Source: a bacterium
Lineage (GTDB): Bacteria > Blakebacterota > Blakebacteria > Blakebacterales > Blakebacteraceae
Direction: 5' to 3'
Length of the DNA stretch: 11,598 nt
Assembly (NCBI GenBank): GCA_025774615.1
Contig: JALGVQ010000146.1
Location: 1-11,598 of the forward strand
Below, in pieces: positions 6,141-11,598 of the stretch. Under the pieces are notes generated by a model. The model saw only the letters and a list, made by a program, of their open reading frames with translations, was not told where the DNA came from and did not search any database. A program made the position numbers and the translations under genes. Position 1 is the stretch's first letter; the number at the start of each line of letters is the position of its first letter.

Positions 6141-8449
6141 TCAGTTCGGTGGAAGAGGGGGTATGGGTGGAATCCTTCTCCAGAAATCACGGTTCAGCCG
6201 TGGATCGTGTACCGTGCATTCTTCGGTCGGCTGATTCGTTATCAGGAAGATCTCGGTGAACCGGTCGGGACAGGTCGGCAGCGCGAGTTTGTAATCGGGG
6301 TCCTCCGCGGTATAGCTCGAAGCGCACAGTTCCACCTCCACGATCCCCGGCGGCCGCACCCAGTCATCCTTCGGCAGACCACGTTCCTCATCCTTGTAGA
6401 GATCTCTGATGAAACGGGCCCAGACCGGCATCGCCATCACGGCACCGGATGGATCGGGTAATCCGGTCACCGGGCGTCCACCCGGTATTCGCATGGTCAT
6501 CCGGTCGTTGAACCCGATCCAGACCCCGGCCACGATGTGCGGTGTGTAACCGTAGAACCAGGCATCGCTCCAGTCGTTGGTAGTACCGGTTTTGCCGCCT
6601 GCCGGAACGTCAACGTAATAGACGCTGCGAGCCAATCCCGCGGTCCCGCCCTCTTCCAGCACCCCCTTCATGAGATCGACGACGAGGTAGGCAAGAGCAG
6701 GTTCGAGCACTCTGGAGAGTTTCACCGGTGGTGCTTCGATCTCCCGTCCGAATCGATCCCGCACATATCTGACCATCCGTGGTTCAGCCCGGGTGCCGAG
6801 GTTGGCAAAGGTCGTGAAGGCGCTGACCATTTCGATCAGAAGAACTTCACTCGATCCGATCGCCAGGGAGGGGAAGGGGCGGAGGGGAGTCGTGATCCCG
6901 AACATCTTCGCGTAATCCACCAGGATGCCGGGATTCATCGAACCGTGGCGACCGAGGCCGCCTCCAGATGCGCCAGACACGATTCGGGCAGCCACCAGGT
7001 TGATCGAGCGTCGCAGAGCATTGCGTATTGTGAGCGGTTCACTGAAGGTGCCGTAGTAGTTCTCCGGTGTCCAGCGCGAGCCGTCGGGCTGGAAGAGAGT
7101 GATCGGTTGATTAAAGACACGCGTGGCCGCTGTGTAGCCATTGTCGAGGGCAGCCGTGTAGAGGAACGGTTTGAATGAGGACCCGGCCTGCCTCAGCGCC
7201 TGGGTGGCGTTGTTGAACTGGTATTCCTGACCATCGCGAGTACGTCACCGTTTTTGGGGTCCATGGCGACGAAGGCCCCCTGGAGGGTATAGCGCCTTCG
7301 CAGTGCCTCTATGGACGATGTGTCGGGCTCGACACCTTCGGGAGTGTTGTCGAGGATCTCCTGGATGGCGGGCTGGATGATCCACTCATCGTAGCCCTTC
7401 TGCTTGTCCGCGAGCATGGTGAGCAGATGTTTCTCCGCCAGGGCCTGGATACCGGAGTCGAGGGTGGTCTGGATCGTTGCTCCATCTCTATAGAGGATAT
7501 CGGCGCCATATTTCCTCTCAAGGTCCTGTCTGATCCACTCGACGAAATAGGGGGCGGCCGGGACCTCATCCTCCCGCTCCACGAACTCCAGCGGCTTGCG
7601 GGCCAGGGTGTCCACGGCTGAATGCTCCAGATAGCCTGCCGCCACCATGTAATCGAGCACCCTGTTCCTGCGCTGCAGCGCCAGATCGGGCCTGTTGTAG
7701 TAGTAATACGGTCCCTGCAGGATGCCGACCAGGTAGGCACTCTCCAGCAGGTCAAGAGCCTCGACATCCTTGTCGAAGTAGTTCTGGGCTGCCTGCTGGA
7801 TACCGTACGCGCCATTGGCGAAATAGACCTCATTCAGGAACATCGAAAGGAGTTCGTCCTTGGAGTAATTGCTTTCAAGGGCGATGGCGGTAAGCTGTTC
7901 CCTCAGTTTTCTGGTAATGCTGTCCTCGGTACCGACGCTGGCGAACAGGTTCCGGGCCAGCTGCTGGGTGATTGTGCTGGCGCCCGAGATGATCTCCATG
8001 TTCCGGATATTGTCGAGCATCGCCGCTGCCAGTCGACGCAGGTTGACTCCCCAATGGTCATAGAAATCACGGTCTTCAGTTGCCAGGAGCGCTTCTTTGA
8101 GGTGCCGGGGGATCTGGTTGAGCGTTACCGGTACCCGCTGCTGTGTGTAGAATTCCTTCAGGGTGAGTCCATTGGCGTCATACACGCGGGTGATGAGGCG
8201 CTGTTCGAATCGCTCGAGTTCCGAAGGAGTCGGCAGATTGCGGGAGAGTGCATAGAGGATGAACGCGGATATCATACCTGCCAGAAGGCTGAGAACCGTG
8301 ACCTGGATCAGGAACTTCCGCCCCCATTTCCGGGGGAGCCAGTCCTTGAGATTGTCATACCGGATGAACGCCCACACGGCGGAAAAAACGCGCTTCACCA
8401 GGCGCTTCATCCGGGCCATGATTCCCTGAGATCCGGTGCTATCGGGCAC
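6141..8449 (-). pseudogene. mrcA: Class A penicillin-binding protein (PBP1A type), frame broken between the catalytic domains
   Basis: Read from GTG 8449 (AAGGAA about 8 bases upstream), the product has a basic cytoplasmic N-terminus, one membrane helix (about 46-68), and a GT51 glycosyltransferase domain with catalytic E125 in LLATEDRDFYDHWG and GASTITQQ at 156-163. The first frame ends at TGA 7193-7195 after GDVLAMVRNTSS. The other frame continues without a stop from about 7223 with YQFNNATQALRQAGSSFKPF and has every transpeptidase motif: S-S-F-K, S-I-N and K-T-G-T-T. It ends at 6141. Families of this kind polymerise and cross-link peptidoglycan. The whole region would give about 770 residues, normal for PBP1A. 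The break lies at about 7222-7235, where relatives have VLAMVGG plus several residues before F-N-x-A-T-Q-A. Here the GG and some following residues are missing, so a small out-of-frame deletion fits better than a one-base error. A sequencing or assembly error remains possible. Confidence 0.85.
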
Positions 8450-8501
8450 GGACAGTTCCTTTTTCAGCAGGTTGATCCTGGTGCCCTGTCACGCAACAAC
8501 C

Positions 8502-8529
8502 GTGGCATGACACTCAAGTACTCTATAAT
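8502..8529 (+). promoter_or_regulatory. Sigma-70 type promoter for tyrS
   Basis: A perfect TATAAT -10 at 8524-8529 has GTGGCA (four of six -35 matches) at 8502-8507, again with a 16-base spacer. The predicted start is near 8536, giving a leader of about 63 bases to the tyrS ATG. That is too short for a T-box, and none was seen. Confidence 0.6.
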
Positions 8530-8553
8530 GGCCTTGACCAGTGACGGAGGCAA
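8525..8553 (-). promoter_or_regulatory. Possible overlapping promoter for the PBP gene
   Basis: On the minus strand, TTGCCT (plus 8548-8553) and CATTAT (plus 8525-8530) are 17 bases apart. Each matches four of six consensus bases. It lies over the tyrS -10 on the opposite strand, so the two divergent promoters could compete. This is a weak match. Confidence 0.3.
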
Positions 8554-8598
8554 AGGTTCCCTGATGGTTGATCGAAGTCACCGGAAGGAGTTAGAAGG

Positions 8599-9810
8599 AT
8601 GGGTTTTGCGCCCGTAGACGAACAGCTCGAGATCCTCATGAGGGGTTGTGACCAGGTTGTCCCTGAGGGAGAACTTGCCGCGAAGCTTCAGCGATCGTTC
8701 GAAACAGACACACCGCTGATCATCAAAGAGGGATTCGATCCGACCGCTCCCGATCTTCACATCGGCCATACCGTCTCCATCCGCAAGCTGAAGCAGTTCC
8801 AGGACCTCGGACACACGGTGGTGTTCCTTATTGGTGACTTCACCGGATTGATCGGTGATCCGTCAGGACAGAACGTTCAGCGGAAACGGATGAGCCGGGA
8901 TGAGGTCGAGGCGAATGCTGAGACCTATAAAACGCAGATATACACGATCCTTGATCCTGAAAAGACGGTCATCGATTTCAACAGTCGGTGGTCACTCCCG
9001 ATGCAGAGTGAGGAGGTCCTCGAACTCGCGAGCAAATACACGGTGGCACGCCTTCTGGAGCGGGATGACTTCAGTAACCGGTACCAGAGCGGTCAGCCGA
9101 TCTCCATGCTTGAATTCCTCTACCCGCTCTTCCAGGGCTACGACTCATACGCCTTGAAGGCCGATGTTGAGCTCGGTGGTACCGATCAGCTCTTCAACCT
9201 CCTGGTGGGTCGGGAGATCCAACGTGAATACGGTCAGGAACCGCAGGTTGTCATGACACTGCCGCTGCTCATCGGAACAGATGGTACCGAGAAGATGAGC
9301 AAAAGCCTGGGTAATTACATCGGTATCTTCGATTCGCCGGATGAGATGTACGGCAGGACCATGTCGATCCCTGATAAGCTGATCCCCTCCTGGTTCGAGT
9401 TGTGTACGGATGTGTCCGCAGATGAGTTATCAATCATCACGTCCCAGCTGGAGGATTCGGAGGTCAACCCCCGCGACCTGAAGAACCGGCTTGCCCGGGA
9501 GATCATCACGCTCTACCACGATTCAGGCGCGGCTGAAGCTGCCGAAGCGCATTTCAAATCGGTCATCGTCGACAAGGATCTGCCGGATGAGATGCCCGAA
9601 GCGTCGATCTCCGATCCGGTCTGCATCGTCGAACTTCTCGAAGCGAACGGTCTCGTGTCGAGCAGGGGGGAAGCCCGCCGCCTGATCGAGCAGGGCGCCG
9701 TTTCCTTCGATGGTGATCGCGTGGAGGACCAGATGTTCCAGGTCCCGGCCGACGGTGAACATATCCTGAAGGTCGGCAAGCGCCGGTTCCTCAAAGTAAT
9801 CACCAGCTGA
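8599..9810 (+). CDS. tyrS: Tyrosyl-tRNA synthetase
   Basis: This 403-residue class I aminoacyl-tRNA synthetase joins tyrosine to tRNA-Tyr in the cytoplasm. The Rossmann domain begins with KEGFDPTAPDLHIGH, with the HIGH motif at residues 54-57. LGGTDQLFNLLVGR is the usual tyrosine-site segment, followed by LPLLIGTDGTEKMSKS, with KMSKS at 232-236. The C-terminal part (about 335-400) reads as an S4-type RNA-binding domain (EARRLIEQGAVSFDGDRV). The length is normal for bacterial TyrRS of the TyrZ-like branch with an eukaryote-like catalytic core signature. The start is well supported by GGAAGGAG at 8583-8590, 8 bases upstream. It is divergent from the PBP gene and followed by a gap of 106 bases with only a weak GATTC/GAATC hairpin and no T run. 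Confidence 0.98.
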   Translation: MGFAPVDEQLEILMRGCDQVVPEGELAAKLQRSFETDTPLIIKEGFDPTAPDLHIGHTVSIRKLKQFQDLGHTVVFLIGDFTGLIGDPSGQNVQRKRMSRDEVEANAETYKTQIYTILDPEKTVIDFNSRWSLPMQSEEVLELASKYTVARLLERDDFSNRYQSGQPISMLEFLYPLFQGYDSYALKADVELGGTDQLFNLLVGREIQREYGQEPQVVMTLPLLIGTDGTEKMSKSLGNYIGIFDSPDEMYGRTMSIPDKLIPSWFELCTDVSADELSIITSQLEDSEVNPRDLKNRLAREIITLYHDSGAAEAAEAHFKSVIVDKDLPDEMPEASISDPVCIVELLEANGLVSSRGEARRLIEQGAVSFDGDRVEDQMFQVPADGEHILKVGKRRFLKVITS

Positions 9811-9916
9811 TCTCCGGATTCTGTCCGGGAATCTCTCCGGCAACAGTCAGGCAACCAATCACGCTCCGGTGTCGTTAACTCTACAGGTAACCACCATTCC
9901 CGGAGTCTGTGACTGA

Positions 9917-11236
9917 ATGACCGAATCCGATCAGGGCTCAAGAACTGAAGTGCGTTCCTTTCTGGGGTTGATTGCGCTCCTCCTCGTTATAGGTGTCATC
10001 GCGGGGCTGGTTGTCGGGTGTTCCGGCCGTTCCACCGGAGGTGGATGGGTGCATGAGACCGTAGACGACGGATCGATCCGGACCGTAAGAACGGTCAGCG
10101 GCTCGGTCTGGGGTGGTCCCGGACATCTGGTAGAGGAAGCCTCGATCGGTGTCGCGGAAGGGGCGGATGAGTACATGCTGGGGCACGTACGCAGTCTCTC
10201 CGTGCACGATGAACAGATCTATGTGCTCGATAATCAGGTACCGGTCCTCAGGATCTACGATCTGGCGGGCAATCACCTCCGCGATATCGGTGGGCAGGGT
10301 GCCGGACCGGGAGAATTCGAGGACCCGAGAAGTGTCACGGTCGATCCCGTCGACGGGATCATCTACGTCAGGGATGGCACTCTTGGACGGATCATCCGTT
10401 TCACACATGAGGGAGAACCACTCGATACCTGGCCGCTCATGGCCGGGCTGTCAACAGGAACACAGATGGTCATGTCCGTTGATGGAAGTGTCTACACTCC
10501 TGTCTACCGGATCGATTTCGATGCCGACCTGTTCACCAAGGGGATGGCCCGCATGGGGCCGGAAGGCGCGACCGGCGACACCATCTATGGGCCCGAATTC
10601 GATTTCGAGGAGTGGGAGGTGGAAGTGAGGTCTGAGGATGGGGAGTCCATTTCGATCGATCTCGTTCCCTTCTCACCCGAAGAGATGTGGATGCTCTGCC
10701 CCGGTGGTGCGGTCATCGGTGGTATTTCGGAGGAGTACCGCTTCGAGATCCACGACAGTGAGGGTCGCGTCACTGTTGTGGAAAAATCGTGGGAGAGGAT
10801 CCCGATCGATCCGGGAGAGGCCCGCTGGTATCGGAACCGTCTGATCGCTGATTTCAGAACGGTTCTGCCCGGTTGGGCCTGGAACGGTCGTGAGATTCCC
10901 CGGCATAAGCCCGCGTTCGCACAGCTCATTCCCGATCAGAGTGAGCGGATCTGGGTACGGAGACAGGGCCCCGGGATCAACGTCGAAGGGTGTGATGAGA
11001 ACCCGGAGGATTCCTCTGAATTCCTGCGCAATCCCTGCTGGCAGGACACCTTCACGTTCGATGTCTTCGATCTGAACGGACGGTATCTGGGTGCAGTGGA
11101 TGTCCCTGATGGTCTGCTGCCGCGTCCCGAGCCATTCATCGAAGGAGATATGATGGTCGCCCTGCTCCAGGATGAGGAGGGTGTCCAGTATGTGAAACGG
11201 TATCGACTGGTACTGTCGTCAGGAAATGATGAATAG
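9917..11236 (+). CDS. Six-bladed beta-propeller lipoprotein (copy 1)
   Basis: A 439-residue exported lipoprotein. A hydrophobic segment (about 15-33) ends in a lipobox, VVG-C35, followed by Ser at +2, so it should be lipid-anchored outside the inner membrane, probably in the outer membrane. A Gly/Ser linker leads into a propeller (about 74-430) with NHL-like blades, for example VPVLRIYDLAGN, then IGGQGAGPGEFEDP and VDPVDGIIYVRDG. Two Cys residues 15 apart (GCDENP...NPCW) could form a disulfide. ATG 9917 has GGAG 11 bases upstream, a long spacing, and gives an unusually acidic n-region. GTG 9950 would give a more typical signal peptide. The function is unknown; such proteins are often paralogous families of possible ligand-binding or surface-scaffold proteins. 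A second copy overlaps its 3' end. Confidence 0.85.
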   Translation: MTESDQGSRTEVRSFLGLIALLLVIGVIAGLVVGCSGRSTGGGWVHETVDDGSIRTVRTVSGSVWGGPGHLVEEASIGVAEGADEYMLGHVRSLSVHDEQIYVLDNQVPVLRIYDLAGNHLRDIGGQGAGPGEFEDPRSVTVDPVDGIIYVRDGTLGRIIRFTHEGEPLDTWPLMAGLSTGTQMVMSVDGSVYTPVYRIDFDADLFTKGMARMGPEGATGDTIYGPEFDFEEWEVEVRSEDGESISIDLVPFSPEEMWMLCPGGAVIGGISEEYRFEIHDSEGRVTVVEKSWERIPIDPGEARWYRNRLIADFRTVLPGWAWNGREIPRHKPAFAQLIPDQSERIWVRRQGPGINVEGCDENPEDSSEFLRNPCWQDTFTFDVFDLNGRYLGAVDVPDGLLPRPEPFIEGDMMVALLQDEEGVQYVKRYRLVLSSGNDE

Positions 11237-11598
11237 GAACAGGAAGGTAACATCCAGGTTCATGAAAGATCTCAGATATACAGGTACGATTGTCCTTCTC
11301 TGCGTGGTGCTGGCAATCGGTTGTTCCAATACGGCTGCCGACCGGGAGGGATGGAGAGGCCTCGATCGGGATGGAGGAGGGGCCCGATGAATACCTCCTC
11401 GGACAGGTCGGCAGCCTGGCGGCACATGACGGCAGGATATTCATTCTCGACCGGCAGGTGCCGGTTCTCAGGGTGTACGACTGGGATGGGACGTTCCTCG
11501 CCGATATCGGCGGGCCGGGGAATGGTCCCGGAGAGATGCAGAGTCCCACCAGTGTCAGAGTCAATCCGACAGACGGCACCATCTATGTGCGTGACGGC
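11226..11598 (+). pseudogene. Six-bladed beta-propeller lipoprotein (copy 2), frameshifted and cut by the window edge
   Basis: ATG 11226 (or 11229) overlaps the end of copy 1, with AGGA just upstream, suggesting translational coupling. The frame gives a basic n-region (MMNRNRKVTSR), a hydrophobic stretch and a lipobox, LAIG-C33, then stops at TGA 11388-11390. The propeller resumes in another frame from about 11356: EASIGMEEGPDEYLLG through VPVLRVYDWDG to TIYVRDG at the window end. By hand alignment, 52 of 81 residues equal the same stretch of copy 1 (10136-10378), with no gaps. The distance from the lipid Cys codon to this block is 34 bases here against 117 in copy 1. The 83-base difference is not a multiple of three, so a deletion in the linker would explain the frameshift. 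A sequencing error is the alternative. The remaining gene lies beyond the window. Confidence 0.75.

Noticed and set aside
6130-6144. Palindrome CTGATCC-T-GGATCAG between the convergent OYE and PBP genes
   Set aside because: One-base loop and no T run on either strand; too weak to call a terminator, though its position is suggestive.
6537-7178. Plus-strand open frame of 213 residues opposite the PBP transpeptidase domain
   Set aside because: Shadow of the intact transpeptidase coding frame on the minus strand, which has all catalytic motifs.
8507-8512. ATGACA as the -35 of the tyrS promoter
   Set aside because: Only 11 bases from the TATAAT; spacing is too short, so GTGGCA at 8502-8507 was preferred.
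7622-8617. Long plus-strand open frame of 331 residues opposite the PBP gene
   Set aside because: It lies wholly antisense to the PBP glycosyltransferase domain, resembles no family I know, and runs into the tyrS start.

Overview
The window looks like chromosomal DNA of a moderately GC-rich Gram-negative bacterium. Three things suggest this: a class A penicillin-binding protein with a cytoplasmic N-terminus, Cys-anchored six-bladed beta-propeller lipoproteins in tandem, and many two-component proteins with a sigma-54 activator. Beta-propeller lipoproteins carrying a G-x-G-x-GPGE-type loop are common in Gemmatimonadota and related FCB-type lineages, so a member of such a group is plausible, but nothing here fixes the taxonomy. 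Promoters of the ordinary TTGACA/TATAAT kind can be read before the tRNA gene, the OYE-family gene and tyrS.

Left part (1-4877) is a signalling cluster. A histidine kinase (cut by the window edge) is followed by an NtrC-type sigma-54 activator. Next comes an AT-rich 351-bp intergenic stretch holding two related dyad elements and a near-consensus -24/-12 (sigma-54) promoter. That promoter reads into a small two-gene unit. The first gene is a receiver-only protein whose phospho-acceptor Asp has become Asn (N49) and whose acidic pair is degraded. The second is a 97-residue protein that looks like a lone histidine-kinase dimerisation hairpin with Arg (R30) where the phospho-His should be. The unit ends in a 14-bp inverted repeat. 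A tRNA-Leu(CAA) gene then lies on the minus strand, followed by a complete soluble PAS-HisKA-HATPase-receiver hybrid kinase on the plus strand.

Middle part (4879-8449): an Old Yellow Enzyme-family flavin oxidoreductase with a C-terminal Cys cluster. Its leader can fold a hairpin over the ribosome-binding site and start codon, and an upstream segment could compete for one arm. Convergent to it is a class A PBP gene (bifunctional peptidoglycan glycosyltransferase/transpeptidase) whose reading frame breaks between the two catalytic domains, although every catalytic motif is otherwise present.

Right part (8450-11598): a divergent promoter region, tyrS (tyrosyl-tRNA synthetase), and two tandem beta-propeller lipoprotein genes. 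The first is intact. The second overlaps its stop codon, runs off the window, and is frameshifted just after its signal peptide.

The most interesting signal is the putative regulatory loop in 1-3121: kinase, sigma-54 activator, sigma-54 promoter, then two small proteins that keep the folds of a phosphorelay pair but have both lost the phosphorylated residue. No CRISPR array, transposase, phage gene or rRNA was seen.
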